From Alistipes sp. (GTDB lineage Bacteria; Bacteroidota; Bacteroidia; Bacteroidales; Rikenellaceae), in contig JAFZFR010000040.1 in the NCBI GenBank assembly GCA_017555805.1, forward strand, positions 1-52,189: a stretch of DNA of 52,189 bases, given 5' to 3'. A model generated the notes under the pieces. The model saw only the letters and a program-made list of their open reading frames with translations, was not told where the DNA came from and did not search any database. A program made the position numbers and the translations under genes. Of this stretch, positions 27,515-35,982 are shown piece after piece. Position 1 is the first letter of the stretch. The number at the start of each line of letters is the position of its first letter.

Positions 27515-29011
27515 TTAGTTGATTTTTGATATTGCATCAATGAATGACTCTACCGAAGCGGTCACGATGTCGGTGTTAGCACCGAAGCCGTGATATATCT
27601 TGCCCTTGTGAGAGATTGACATATGCACCTTACCCAAGTCGTCGCTACCGCGCGTGATAGCCTGCACGAGGTACTCCTCGATGTGTACGCGGCGCTTGGT
27701 GATGTTCTTAACGGCGGTGATTGCCGCATCCACAGGACCATTACCGCAAGCCGTCTCGGTGAAGGTGTCGCCATCGAAACTAATCTGTACGGTTGCCGTA
27801 GGGATGCTCGACTTACCGCAGACAATCTGCAAGCCAGTGAGCTGTATGCTCATACGGCGGCGTGATGAAGCGGTGCCAATCAATACCTCAAGGTCGCGCG
27901 TTGTGACCATCTTCTTCTTGTCGGCGAGTTCAAGGAAACGCTGGTAGATGTCGTCCAACTCCTCATTCTCTGGGTTGTAGCCAATCTCGGCGAGGTGGTG
28001 CTTCAATGCTGCACGACCACTGCGGGCAGTGAGCACGATGCTTGACTGATCAACGCCAACCTCCTCTGGGTCGATAATCTCGTATGTCTCGCGGCTCTTC
28101 AAAACGCCATCCTGGTGGATGCCCGATGAGTGTGCAAAGGCGTTGCGACCAACGATAGCCTTGTTTGCCTGCACTGGCATACGCATCAAGTTAGATACGA
28201 GTTTGCTGGTTGTGATAATCTGCTTTGAGTCGATGCCAATCTCGAAGTCGAGGTTCTTGTGGCACTTGATAGCCATCACAACCTCCTCCAGAGCAGTGTT
28301 ACCCGCGCGCTCGCCCAAGCCGTTGATTGTCACCTCCACCTGACGCGCACCATTCTGCACCGCCGCCAGGGTGTTGGCTGTCGCCATACCGAGGTCATTG
28401 TGGCAGTGTGTTGAGATGATAGCCTTGTCGATGTTAGGCACATTGTTCTTCAGGTAGGCAATCTTTGCTCCGTACTCGCTTGGAAGGCAGTAGCCCGTAG
28501 TGTCTGGAATGTTCACAACGGTAGCACCCGCTGCGATGACAGCCTCTACCACGCGAGCCAGGAACTCCTCGTCAGTACGACCAGCATCCTCGGCGTAGAA
28601 CTCCACATCATCAACGAAGCGACGGGCATACTTCACTGCCTCCACCGCCTGCTCCATAACGGTCTCGGGAGTCATACGCAACTTCTCGTAGATGTGGTAT
28701 GTCGATGTGCCGATACCTGTGTGGATACGACCACGCTTTGCGAACTCCAAAGCCTGCGCCGCAACCTCAATATCCTTCTTTACGGCACGGGTGAGGGCGC
28801 AGATGGTAGGGTTGCTCACCGCCTTTGAGATCTCAACTACCGAGTTGAAATCGCCTGGGCTTGAGATTGGGAAACCCGCCTCGATGATGTCCACGCCCAA
28901 CTTCTCCAACTGACGCGCCACCTCAATCTTCTCGATGGTGTTGAGCTGGCAACCTGGCACCTGCTCGGCGTCGCGGAGAGTCGTGTCGAATATATATACT
29001 TTTTCGCTCAT
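27515..29011 (-). CDS. leuA: 2-isopropylmalate synthase
   Basis: LeuA condenses acetyl-CoA with 2-oxoisovalerate, the first committed step to leucine. The 498-residue protein has an N-terminal HMGL-type TIM barrel with the metal/substrate motif [13 protein letters not shown] (Ala where many homologues have Gly), [12 protein letters not shown] with metal-binding His residues, and [15 protein letters not shown]. The C-terminal third (about 395-498) is the regulatory LeuA dimer domain where leucine feedback normally acts. The length suits a feedback-controlled LeuA. It lies 15 nt after ilvC. Confidence 0.95.
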   Translation of the reverse strand: MSEKVYIFDTTLRDAEQVPGCQLNTIEKIEVARQLEKLGVDIIEAGFPISSPGDFNSVVEISKAVSNPTICALTRAVKKDIEVAAQALEFAKRGRIHTGIGTSTYHIYEKLRMTPETVMEQAVEAVKYARRFVDDVEFYAEDAGRTDEEFLARVVEAVIAAGATVVNIPDTTGYCLPSEYGAKIAYLKNNVPNIDKAIISTHCHNDLGMATANTLAAVQNGARQVEVTINGLGERAGNTALEEVVMAIKCHKNLDFEIGIDSKQIITTSKLVSNLMRMPVQANKAIVGRNAFAHSSGIHQDGVLKSRETYEIIDPEEVGVDQSSIVLTARSGRAALKHHLAEIGYNPENEELDDIYQRFLELADKKKMVTTRDLEVLIGTASSRRRMSIQLTGLQIVCGKSSIPTATVQISFDGDTFTETACGNGPVDAAITAVKNITKRRVHIEEYLVQAITRGSDDLGKVHMSISHKGKIYHGFGANTDIVTASVESFIDAISKIN

Positions 29012-29026
29012 AAAATTCTTCGGTTA

Positions 29027-30073
29027 TTAGTTATTCTCTGGGCGGAGCTTACGAACTACCGCACCTGCCTGCCACATCTCAGTCTCGCGCATCTCCTTGA
29101 GTTCTGCCTCAAGCTTTGTGCGGTAGTCAGGCTGTGAGTTGGTGTCGATACTGCGCTGTGCCTCGTTACCGCAAGCAACCTCGCTGTAAAGCTCCTCGAA
29201 TACTGGCATAGTAGCATCGCGGAACTTCTTCCACCAGTCGAGTGCACCGCGCTGTGCAGTAGGAGAGTAGTTAGCGTACATCCAGTCCATACCGTTCTCG
29301 GCGATGAGTGGCATAAGACTCTGTGAAAGCTCCTCTACGGTCTCGTTGAACGCCTCCGATGGAGTGTGACCATTCTGGCGCAAAACCTCATACTGCGCTG
29401 CGAAGATACCCTGGATAGCACCCATCAAAGTACCGCGCTCACCTGTGAGGTCAGAATATACCTCGCGCTTGAATGTTGTCTCGAACAAGTAACCTGAACC
29501 AACACCGATACCGAGTGCGATTACGCGGTCCCAAGCCTTACCAGTTGCATCCTGGAAGATAGCGTAGCTTGAGTTCAAACCGCGACCCTGCAAGAACATA
29601 CGGCGAAGTGATGTACCCGAGCCCTTTGGAGCAACCAAGATAACATCAACATCTGCTGGAGGAACGATACCTGTGCGCTCCTTGTAGGTGATGCCGAAGC
29701 CGTGTGAGAAGTAGAGTGCCTTGCCTGGGGTGAGGTATGGCTTGATTGTAGGCCATACAGAAATCTGACCAGCGTCAGAGAGCAAGTACTCGATGATGGT
29801 TGCCTTCTGGCAGGCCTCCTCAATCTCGAACAATGTCTCGCCTGGTACCCAGCCGTCCTCTACTGCCTTGTCCCAGCTCTTTGAGCCCTTACGCTGACCA
29901 ACGATTACATTGAAACCGTTGTCACGCAAGTTGAGTGACTGACCAGGACCCTGCACACCATAACCGATAACTGCGATAGTCTCATCCTTCAATGTCTCCA
30001 AGGCCTTTGCCAATGGATATTCCTCTCGTGTTACGACATTCTCTTCAACGCCGCCAAAAATCATCTTTGCCAT
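29027..30073 (-). CDS. ilvC: Ketol-acid reductoisomerase (NADP+)
   Basis: IlvC isomerises and reduces acetolactate and acetohydroxybutyrate to the dihydroxy acids of valine and isoleucine synthesis. The 348-residue class I enzyme has a Rossmann motif GYGVQGPGQSLNLRDNG (the PGQ form typical of Bacteroidota), the cofactor loop GQRKGSKSW, whose Arg and Ser favour NADPH, FSHGFGI with the catalytic His, and SDLTGERGTLMG carrying metal-binding Asp and Glu. An A-rich 40-nt leader separates it from ilvN, giving it its own translation start region. Confidence 0.96.
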   Translation of the reverse strand: MAKMIFGGVEENVVTREEYPLAKALETLKDETIAVIGYGVQGPGQSLNLRDNGFNVIVGQRKGSKSWDKAVEDGWVPGETLFEIEEACQKATIIEYLLSDAGQISVWPTIKPYLTPGKALYFSHGFGITYKERTGIVPPADVDVILVAPKGSGTSLRRMFLQGRGLNSSYAIFQDATGKAWDRVIALGIGVGSGYLFETTFKREVYSDLTGERGTLMGAIQGIFAAQYEVLRQNGHTPSEAFNETVEELSQSLMPLIAENGMDWMYANYSPTAQRGALDWWKKFRDATMPVFEELYSEVACGNEAQRSIDTNSQPDYRTKLEAELKEMRETEMWQAGAVVRKLRPENN

Positions 30074-30113
30074 AATTGTAAATTTTTTTATTGTTTTTAA
30101 TTTTTTATTCTTT

Positions 30114-30653
30114 TTATTTTGTCTCGCTTAAAATGCGATCTCTCTTTTCGTTTACATATTTCAAATACTCGTCAAGCAACTCTCGGCGTGACTTGATGAT
30201 TGCCACCTGACCCGAACTTACGAACTGATAGATGCCGTAGGGGGCGAGTATCTGGTAGAGTTCATCCAACTCCGCCTTGTGACCTGTCTTCTCGAGGACG
30301 ATGTACTCGTCGTGAATTTCCAGGATGCGTACATTGTGGCGGCGTACCAACTCCTCCACATTGCGGCTGCGCTTAACCTTGTAGAGTGCCAACTGCTGCA
30401 TAACAACCTCGCTGGGCGAGTAGCAGAATACCTTAAGCACATCGACCTTCTTCTCTATCTGCTTCACAAGGTTTGCCACGCGCTCGGGGTCATTCTTCAC
30501 TGCGATGGTGTATTTGTGGATGCCCTCGATAGCCGATGGTGAAGCGGCGATTGACTCAATGTTTACATTACGATGGGTGAATACGGTTGTCACCTGACTC
30601 AAGATACCCACCTTGTTCTCCGAAAATATGGTAATGATAAATTCTCTCTCCAT
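30114..30653 (-). CDS. ilvN: Acetolactate synthase, small regulatory subunit
   Basis: This 179-residue subunit activates IlvB and makes it sensitive to valine. The N-terminal ACT domain (about 1-78) begins FIITIFSENKVGILSQVTTVFTHRNVNIESI, of which the segment NKVGILSQV carries the effector-contact glycine. A C-terminal small-subunit domain follows (about 90-170, with HNVRILEIHDEYIVLEKTG). The family is called ilvN or ilvH in different species. It lies 42 nt after ilvB. Confidence 0.95.
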   Translation of the reverse strand: MEREFIITIFSENKVGILSQVTTVFTHRNVNIESIAASPSAIEGIHKYTIAVKNDPERVANLVKQIEKKVDVLKVFCYSPSEVVMQQLALYKVKRSRNVEELVRRHNVRILEIHDEYIVLEKTGHKAELDELYQILAPYGIYQFVSSGQVAIIKSRRELLDEYLKYVNEKRDRILSETK

Positions 30654-30695
30654 TTTTGTAAATTTTAGGGAGGTTCTATAAATTAGGTCGAGTGG

Positions 30696-32429
30696 TTACT
30701 CAAGTCTAATATCGTGTACTGGTGCGCCTGCTGGCACCATTGGGAATACATTTTCCTCCTTCTCTACGCGGCACTCCAGAAGGAACGCTCCTTCGGTAGA
30801 GTGCATTTCGCGGATGGCATCGTCCAAATCCTCGTGACGCTCCACACAGCGGTAGGCGATGCGGTTTGCCTTGGCGAGTAACTCAAAGTCGGGGTTTACA
30901 AGTTCGGTGAACGAGTAGCGCTTGTCGTAGAAGAGTTCCTGCCACTGGCGTACCATACCGAGGTAGCCGTTGTTCATCAGGATAATCTTCACGCCCACCT
31001 GCGACTGGTAGATTGTGCCCAACTCCTGCGATGTCATCTGCAAGCCGCCGTCACCCACAAACAAACATACATCTCGCTCTGGCGCTCCAATCTTTGCGCC
31101 GATGGCTGCTGGCAGGCCGAAGCCCATTGTACCCAGGCCGCCCGATGTGATGATGCTACGGCTGCGCTTGAACTTAAAGTACTTCGAGGCGAACATCTGC
31201 TGCTGACCTACATCCGTCACGAGTATTGCATCGTCAAACTCCTTCGATACGGCATCCACCACCTCGCCCATACGCAGATGCGCTCCGCGGCGCTCGATGG
31301 CTGGGTCGATGATGTCCTCGCGCTCGATGTTGGCACATACTCTGAACTCGTCAATCCACTCCGAGTGGTCGTTTTGCGAGATGCGCTCGGTAATCATTGG
31401 CAACGACTCCTTGATATTGCCCAGCACTGGAACATCGGCATAAACAATCTTGTTAATCTCCGCAGGGTCAATCTCCAGATGGATAATCTTGGCGTTGATA
31501 CCGAACTTCGATGGGTCGCCCGTCACTCTATCGTCGAAACGCATACCGATTGCAATCAGCAGGTCGCAGTCGCGGTTCTTGATGTTTGGACCATAGTTGC
31601 CGTGCATACCCAGCATACCTACATACTGCGGATGGTCGCTTGGCAGGGCCGACAGACCCAAGAGGGTAGAGGCTGCGGGGATACCGCTCTTCTCCAAAAA
31701 CTCCTTCAACTCCTGCTCGGCGTTGGCGAGGATTACACCCTGACCAACCAGCGCCATAGGCTTGCGTGAGAGGTTAATCAGACGCACCGCCTCCAAAATC
31801 TGGTCGCTACAGATGTCGGCGTAGGGCTGATAACTGCGGATAAACTTGATTGGGTTATAATCGAAGTTGGTCAAGCCATTCTGTGCATCCTTCGTGATAT
31901 CGACCACCACAGGACCTGGGCGGCCGCTTGATGCGATGTAGAAGGCGCGTGCGATAGCCGCTGGGATATCCTCGGCGCGCTTCACCTGACAGTTCCACTT
32001 TGTAACGGACTGCGTAATCTCGATGAAGTTAATCTCCTGAAAGGCGTCTGTGCCGAGTTGGCTTGATGCCACCTGACCACTGATAAGCACGATAGGGGTT
32101 GAGTCGAGCAGTGCATCCGCCAGACCCGTTACGGTGTTCGTAGCACCTGGACCCGAGGTCACGATGCAGACGCCCGTCTTGCCCGTTACACGCGCATAAC
32201 CCTGCGCTGCGTGGATGGCACACTGCTCGTGACGCACCAGGATGTGGTTGAGTCGGTCGCGGTAGTCATAGAGCGCATTATATACGGGGATGATAGCACC
32301 GCCTGGGTAGCCGAAAATTGTCTCCACGCCCTCTGCGATGAATGAGCGGATGACAGCCTCCGAGCCCGTGATGCGGGGCAACTCCTTGGCGGGTTGAGCC
32401 GCCGTTATATCTGAAAAACCTGAATTCAT
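30696..32429 (-). CDS. ilvB: Acetolactate synthase, large catalytic subunit
   Basis: IlvB joins pyruvate to pyruvate or 2-oxobutanoate, the shared first step to valine, leucine and isoleucine, using thiamine diphosphate, Mg2+ and FAD. The 577 residues contain the N-terminal pyrimidine-binding domain with the catalytic Glu68 (RHEQCAIHAAQGYA), a central FAD-binding domain, and the C-terminal diphosphate domain with GDGGLQMTSQELGTI followed by the NNGYLGMVRQW loop. Length and motifs are standard for the biosynthetic enzyme. It follows ilvD by 19 nt. Confidence 0.96.
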   Translation of the reverse strand: MNSGFSDITAAQPAKELPRITGSEAVIRSFIAEGVETIFGYPGGAIIPVYNALYDYRDRLNHILVRHEQCAIHAAQGYARVTGKTGVCIVTSGPGATNTVTGLADALLDSTPIVLISGQVASSQLGTDAFQEINFIEITQSVTKWNCQVKRAEDIPAAIARAFYIASSGRPGPVVVDITKDAQNGLTNFDYNPIKFIRSYQPYADICSDQILEAVRLINLSRKPMALVGQGVILANAEQELKEFLEKSGIPAASTLLGLSALPSDHPQYVGMLGMHGNYGPNIKNRDCDLLIAIGMRFDDRVTGDPSKFGINAKIIHLEIDPAEINKIVYADVPVLGNIKESLPMITERISQNDHSEWIDEFRVCANIEREDIIDPAIERRGAHLRMGEVVDAVSKEFDDAILVTDVGQQQMFASKYFKFKRSRSIITSGGLGTMGFGLPAAIGAKIGAPERDVCLFVGDGGLQMTSQELGTIYQSQVGVKIILMNNGYLGMVRQWQELFYDKRYSFTELVNPDFELLAKANRIAYRCVERHEDLDDAIREMHSTEGAFLLECRVEKEENVFPMVPAGAPVHDIRLE

Positions 32430-32448
32430 AAGTTTGGGTTATCTAATG

Positions 32449-34269
32449 TTACTCTTCTGGAACGATTCTCACTGCGCCCTGGTCGGCTGAACTCACCAGC
32501 AGCGAGTAGGCACGCAACGATTGTGGAATCTGTCGGTCGCGGTTTGCTGGCTTGTGGATTGTCCACGCCGCCATTCTCTCTGCCAACTCCTCGCCAGTGA
32601 TGCGGAGGTTGATTGAGCGTGCCGCGATGTCGATGTCGATGATGTCACCGCTCTGGATGATACCAATCTCACCGCCCGAAGCGGCCTCTGGTGAGATGTG
32701 ACCGATTGACAGGCCTGATGTTCCGCCCGAGAAGCGACCGTCGGTAATCAGCGCACACGCCTTGTCCAGATGCTTCGACTTGAGGTAAGAGGTAGGGTAG
32801 AGCATCTCCTGCATACCTGGACCTCCCTTTGGCCCTTCGTAGCGGATGACCACCACATCGCCAGCCTCGACCTCGCCGCCCAGGATGCCGTTCATAGCCT
32901 GCTCCTGCGACTCAAAGACCTTCGCCTTGCCCGAGAACTGCATCAGGGAGTTATCTACGCCAGCGGTCTTTACGATACAACCCTTGCGGGCGATATTACC
33001 AGTCAGCACCGCCAGACCGCCATCGCGGAAGTAGCAATGCTCCATATCGCGGATGCAACCCTCGGCGTGGTCAGTGTCCATCTGCTCGTAGAAGCACTCC
33101 TGTGAACCCATCTCGCGGCTGTAGCGATTTGCTGGTGCGCTGCAATATATCTTGCGAGCCTCATCCGAGAAGTTCTCCGAGCCGAAGTAGTACTCGTCGA
33201 TTACCTCTGCCAACGATGGTGCATCCACGCGCTTTGCCGAGGTGTCAATCAAACCATTCTTCGCAAGTTCGCCGAGGATGCCCATAATGCCACCCGCGCG
33301 GTTCACATCCTGAATGTGGTAGTGACCATTTGGCGCAACCTTGCAGAGCACTGGAATCTTGCGTGAGAGGCGGTCGATGTCCGCCATTGTGAAGTCCACA
33401 CCCGCCTCGTGAGCCACAGCCAGGAGGTGGAGGACTGTATTTGTCGAGCCACCCATCGCGATGTCGAGCGACATAGCATTCTCGAAGGCAGCCTTCGTTG
33501 CGATTGAGCGTGGAAGAACCGACTCATCACCCTCGAAGTAGTAACGCTTGGCGTTCTCGACGATAAGTTTCGCCGCCTTCGCAAAGAGAGCCTTGCGATT
33601 GGTGTGAGTTGCAACGATTGTTCCGTTGCCAGGCAATGCCAAGCCGATAGCCTCGTTTAGGCAGTTCATTGAGTTCGCAGTGAACATACCCGAGCACGAG
33701 CCGCAACCTGGGCAGGCGCACGCCTCAATCTCGTCGGCGTCAGCGTCGGTGCAGTTCTCGTCGGCACTCATCACCATCGCATCAATCAGGTCGGCACCTC
33801 GTCCGCGGAAGTTACCCGCCTCCATAGGTCCGCCCGAAACGAAGATGGTTGGGATGTTCAGGCGCATCGACGCCATCAACATACCTGGAGTAATCTTGTC
33901 GCAGTTGCTGATGCATACCAGCGCATCCACCTTGTGGGCGTTTGCCATATACTCGACGCTGTCGGCGATGATGTCGCGCGAAGGCAACGAGTAGAGCATA
34001 CCATCGTGACCCATTGCGATACCGTCATCGATGGCGATGGTGTTGAACTCTGCGGCGAAGCAACCCTGCTCCTCGATTAATGACTTTACATATTGACCTA
34101 TCTTGTGGAGGTGAACATGACCTGGCACCATCTGTGTGAAGGAGTTTGCGATGCCGATAACGGGCATTCCCATCTGCTCCTTCTTCATTCCGTTAGCCCT
34201 CCAGAGGGCTCTTGCTCCCGCCATGCGACGACCGATAGTCGTGATGGCACTTCTTAACTGGTGTTTCAT
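32449..34269 (-). CDS. ilvD: Dihydroxy-acid dehydratase
   Basis: IlvD dehydrates the dihydroxy acids to the 2-oxo acids that give valine and isoleucine. The 606-residue enzyme shows Fe-S ligands Cys123 ([10 protein letters not shown]) and the Cys cluster in [19 protein letters not shown] near 192. The early position that is Cys in [2Fe-2S] homologues is not Cys here (ANSFTQM), suggesting the oxygen-sensitive [4Fe-4S] type seen in E. coli; this is an inference fitting an anaerobe. It is the first structural gene of the nine-gene operon, and its start codon lies just 13 nt behind the attenuator hairpin. Confidence 0.96.
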   Translation of the reverse strand: MKHQLRSAITTIGRRMAGARALWRANGMKKEQMGMPVIGIANSFTQMVPGHVHLHKIGQYVKSLIEEQGCFAAEFNTIAIDDGIAMGHDGMLYSLPSRDIIADSVEYMANAHKVDALVCISNCDKITPGMLMASMRLNIPTIFVSGGPMEAGNFRGRGADLIDAMVMSADENCTDADADEIEACACPGCGSCSGMFTANSMNCLNEAIGLALPGNGTIVATHTNRKALFAKAAKLIVENAKRYYFEGDESVLPRSIATKAAFENAMSLDIAMGGSTNTVLHLLAVAHEAGVDFTMADIDRLSRKIPVLCKVAPNGHYHIQDVNRAGGIMGILGELAKNGLIDTSAKRVDAPSLAEVIDEYYFGSENFSDEARKIYCSAPANRYSREMGSQECFYEQMDTDHAEGCIRDMEHCYFRDGGLAVLTGNIARKGCIVKTAGVDNSLMQFSGKAKVFESQEQAMNGILGGEVEAGDVVVIRYEGPKGGPGMQEMLYPTSYLKSKHLDKACALITDGRFSGGTSGLSIGHISPEAASGGEIGIIQSGDIIDIDIAARSINLRITGEELAERMAAWTIHKPANRDRQIPQSLRAYSLLVSSADQGAVRIVPEE

Positions 34270-34282
34270 AATTTTTAATGTT

Positions 34283-34316
34283 AAAAGCCCTTCTCCATAT
34301 CGGAAGAAAGGCTCTT
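34283..34316 (-). terminator. Attenuator terminator (3:4 hairpin) of the ilv-leu operon
   Basis: On the minus strand, AAGAGCCTTTCTTC (34316-34303) pairs with GGAGAAGGGCTTTT (34296-34283) in a 14-bp stem with three G-U pairs and a 6-nt loop. The U-run is short (four) and is followed by AACATTAAAAATT. It sits before the first structural gene rather than after a gene, as expected for an attenuator. Confidence 0.8.
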
Positions 34317-34354
34317 AATAATATCGTCAAATATATACATACAACCTTTCTCCC
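34302..34354 (-). promoter_or_regulatory. Antiterminator (2:3 hairpin) of the ilv-leu leader
   Basis: GGGAGAAAGG (34354-34345), starting 1 nt after the leader stop codon, can pair along its full length with CCTTTCTTCC (34311-34302), with one G-U pair. The second segment is most of the 5' arm of the terminator, so the two hairpins exclude each other. Confidence 0.75.
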
Positions 34355-34386
34355 GTTATCTGCGCAAGACCACGAGGTTTAGGTTG
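34342..34386 (-). promoter_or_regulatory. Pause/protector (1:2 hairpin) of the ilv-leu leader
   Basis: CAACCT (34386-34381, within codons 10-11 of the leader peptide) pairs with AGGTTG (34347-34342), and CTC (34376-34374) with GAG (34352-34350). It uses the same bases as the antiterminator. A ribosome stalled on the Ile/Leu/Val codons would block it and free segment 2. Confidence 0.6.
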
Positions 34387-34412
34387 ATGATAATTGACAA
34401 ATTGCTTAACAT
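34356..34412 (-). CDS. Leader peptide of the ilv-leu operon (attenuation sensor)
   Basis: An 18-codon reading frame encodes MLSNLSIIINLNLVVLRR and stops with TAA. Ten of 18 residues are Leu (5), Ile (3) or Val (2), the three end products of the operon downstream, including Ile-Ile-Ile and Leu-Val-Val-Leu runs. It is the functional counterpart of ilvL in enteric bacteria, though homology need not exist. It begins about 60 nt after the likely transcription start, has no clear Shine-Dalgarno, and ends 1 nt before the antiterminator segment. The peptide itself probably has no function beyond being translated. Confidence 0.85.
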   Translation of the reverse strand: MLSNLSIIINLNLVVLRR

Positions 34413-34441
34413 ATACTCTAACTTTACTAACCTATAACATC

Positions 34442-34470
34442 CGCCCTCGGGGAAAATCTCTTTCGGGGCG
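34442..34470 (-). promoter_or_regulatory. 5'-end hairpin of the ilv-leu mRNA
   Basis: CGCCC (34470-34466) faces GGGCG (34446-34442) on the minus strand, starting within about 5 nt of the predicted transcript 5' end. It may simply protect the RNA end; no known riboswitch consensus is recognised. Confidence 0.4.
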
Positions 34471-34480
34471 ATTGTTAGTG

Positions 34481-34511
34481 CAAATGTAATAGTAAAAATT
34501 ATTAAAAACAA
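34481..34511 (-). promoter_or_regulatory. ilv-leu operon promoter
   Basis: On the minus strand, TTG (34511-34509), 20-bp spacer, TACATTTG (34488-34481), an exact TAnnTTTG. It predicts a leader of about 205 nt before the ilvD ATG. From here to about 34812 on the plus strand I see no gene; only a weak GCGA-GCC-TCGC hairpin with a T-run near 34690-34710. Confidence 0.78.
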
Positions 34512-34812
34512 GAAGAAATGACGCTTTTTTTGCATAAAAATTCCATATTGTCATCTATTCTCTGCACTTTTTGCTCTGCGTGGTGGTCTGGTGCGGGTTG
34601 CTATTGGATAATTATTGTGTGATAAATCGTAATGCGGGGGTGTAGAGAGTGTGATTTTATTCATCGTAAATGCTTGCTTTTGGGTGCGAAGGGGCGAGCC
34701 TCGCTTTTTATTTGTTGGCGAATTTGGCGCTCGATTTCGCTTCCGCACAATAAATGCGCTAAAAGGAAATGGATGAAAAAGCGAGGTTGGAAGCAAAAAG
34801 AGTTGTCGCGAT

Positions 34813-34843
34813 TTTCAAAATTGCGTAAAAATTCGTAAATTTA
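34813..34843 (+). promoter_or_regulatory. Weak candidate promoter of the DUF2148-luxS unit
   Basis: TTTC (34813-34816), 19-bp spacer, TAAATTTA (34836-34843), one mismatch in each box, 21 nt before the ATG at 34865. Confidence 0.35.
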
Positions 34844-34864
34844 TCCCGCTAAAAACTTAAAATT

Positions 34865-35440
34865 ATGATTTACAACGAAAGAGATATCCGTAATCAGACG
34901 GTAAAGAGATTGGCAGAGGCTGTGATGGCGGCTGCCCGCACAGCACCCAAGGCGAAGGGTCGTGATTTGGTGGAGGTGGCGATGATCACCGACGAAGATA
35001 TTGAGCGTCTGTCGCAGACAATGCTCCAGATGAGCGCCGAGTCAGGTATGAAGTTCCTGTTGCGCGACGCAGCCAATGTGTTGGAGGCGGAGGCTGTGTT
35101 GGTGGTAGGTATCCAGTGTGAGAACTCGGAGTGTGGTCTTAACTGCGGCTACTGCGGCTACAAGGCTTGTCTTGAGAAACCAGCCTGCACACCTTGTGTG
35201 ATGAATGGTGTCGATGTGGGTATCGCTATCGGTGCTGCCTGCTCGAAGATTGCCGACTTCCGTCTCGACTCGCGCGTGATGTTCTCGGCAGGATGGGCGG
35301 CAAAGCGTATGGATGTGCTGAATGGTGCTGACCTTGTATTCGCTATCCCATTGAGTTCTGCATCGAAAAACCCATTCTTCGACCGTAAGTCTCCACGCAA
35401 GGAGCAGCCACAGCCAGCGGCAGAGCCAGCAAAGCAGTAA
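34865..35440 (+). CDS. DUF2148 ferredoxin-like domain protein
   Basis: The 191-residue protein carries a cysteine-rich centre, CENSECGLNCGYCGYKAC followed by CTPC (about 84-118), the mark of DUF2148 proteins, which are thought to bind an Fe-S cluster. The N-terminal half is helical and the end is a Pro/Ala-rich tail. No enzymatic role is established for the family. It is the first gene of an apparent operon with luxS, the Pfs-like nucleosidase and a ZIP transporter, 23 nt before luxS. A link to sulfur or methyl-cycle chemistry is possible but unproven. Confidence 0.85.
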   Translation: MIYNERDIRNQTVKRLAEAVMAAARTAPKAKGRDLVEVAMITDEDIERLSQTMLQMSAESGMKFLLRDAANVLEAEAVLVVGIQCENSECGLNCGYCGYKACLEKPACTPCVMNGVDVGIAIGAACSKIADFRLDSRVMFSAGWAAKRMDVLNGADLVFAIPLSSASKNPFFDRKSPRKEQPQPAAEPAKQ

Positions 35441-35463
35441 TTAATAAATATAATATAGAATAT

Positions 35464-35982
35464 ATGGAGAGCAAAAAATCAGTAGTCTCATCATTTGATG
35501 TTGATCATATCACCCTGAAGGCGGGTCTTTACTTGCGTTCGGTATATACCATTAACGACGAGTTTGCAGTTCATTCGTGGGATATGCGTTTCCGCGCACC
35601 TATGGACCACGCTCCACTCGGTGCCGAGGAGGTGCACACCATCGAGCACCTGATGGCATACTATCTGCGCCTTGACCCAGTTATCGGTCACAGCATCGTG
35701 TCGTTCTGCCCAATGGGTTGTAAGACAGGCTTTTACCTCTCGACAATGAACGACATCACAGCCGAGCAGATTCGCGAGGCGTTGGCACGCGTCTATAAGC
35801 AGGTGTTCCCGCTCAAGTCAAAGGATGATATCGTAGGCTTGAACGAGGTGCAGTGCGGTAACCCAGGTCTTTACGCCATTGCGACAACAAACTTCGCTAT
35901 GGCGCAGTATATGCGTGCGCTCTATACTCCCGAGGAGGCTAAGGGGGCAGGTATTGAGTCAATCTATAATTGCGTTTGGTAA
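35464..35982 (+). CDS. luxS: S-ribosylhomocysteine lyase
   Basis: LuxS cleaves S-ribosylhomocysteine to homocysteine and DPD, the precursor of autoinducer 2. The 172-residue product has the metal motif His58-x-x-Glu61-His62 (HTIEHL), the catalytic Cys86 in FCPMGCKTGFY and the third metal-ligand Cys in EVQCGNPG. Length is normal. Its TAA stop overlaps the ATG of the next gene (TAATG), so the nucleosidase that makes its substrate is translationally coupled. This is a compact activated methyl cycle unit. Confidence 0.97.
   Translation: MESKKSVVSSFDVDHITLKAGLYLRSVYTINDEFAVHSWDMRFRAPMDHAPLGAEEVHTIEHLMAYYLRLDPVIGHSIVSFCPMGCKTGFYLSTMNDITAEQIREALARVYKQVFPLKSKDDIVGLNEVQCGNPGLYAIATTNFAMAQYMRALYTPEEAKGAGIESIYNCVW

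Noticed and set aside
30074-30113. Possible internal terminator between ilvN and ilvC
   Set aside because: The sequence is T-rich on the plus strand, i.e. A-rich on the coding strand, and has no stem; it is more likely a translation-start leader.
34551-34796. 81-codon open frame on the minus strand upstream of the ilv-leu promoter
   Set aside because: Composition is Lys/Arg/Pro-rich, with no motif or promoter; probably non-coding.
34500-34864. SAM or SAH riboswitch before the DUF2148-luxS unit
   Set aside because: I looked for the multi-helix cores of these riboswitches and found only a small GCGA/TCGC hairpin.
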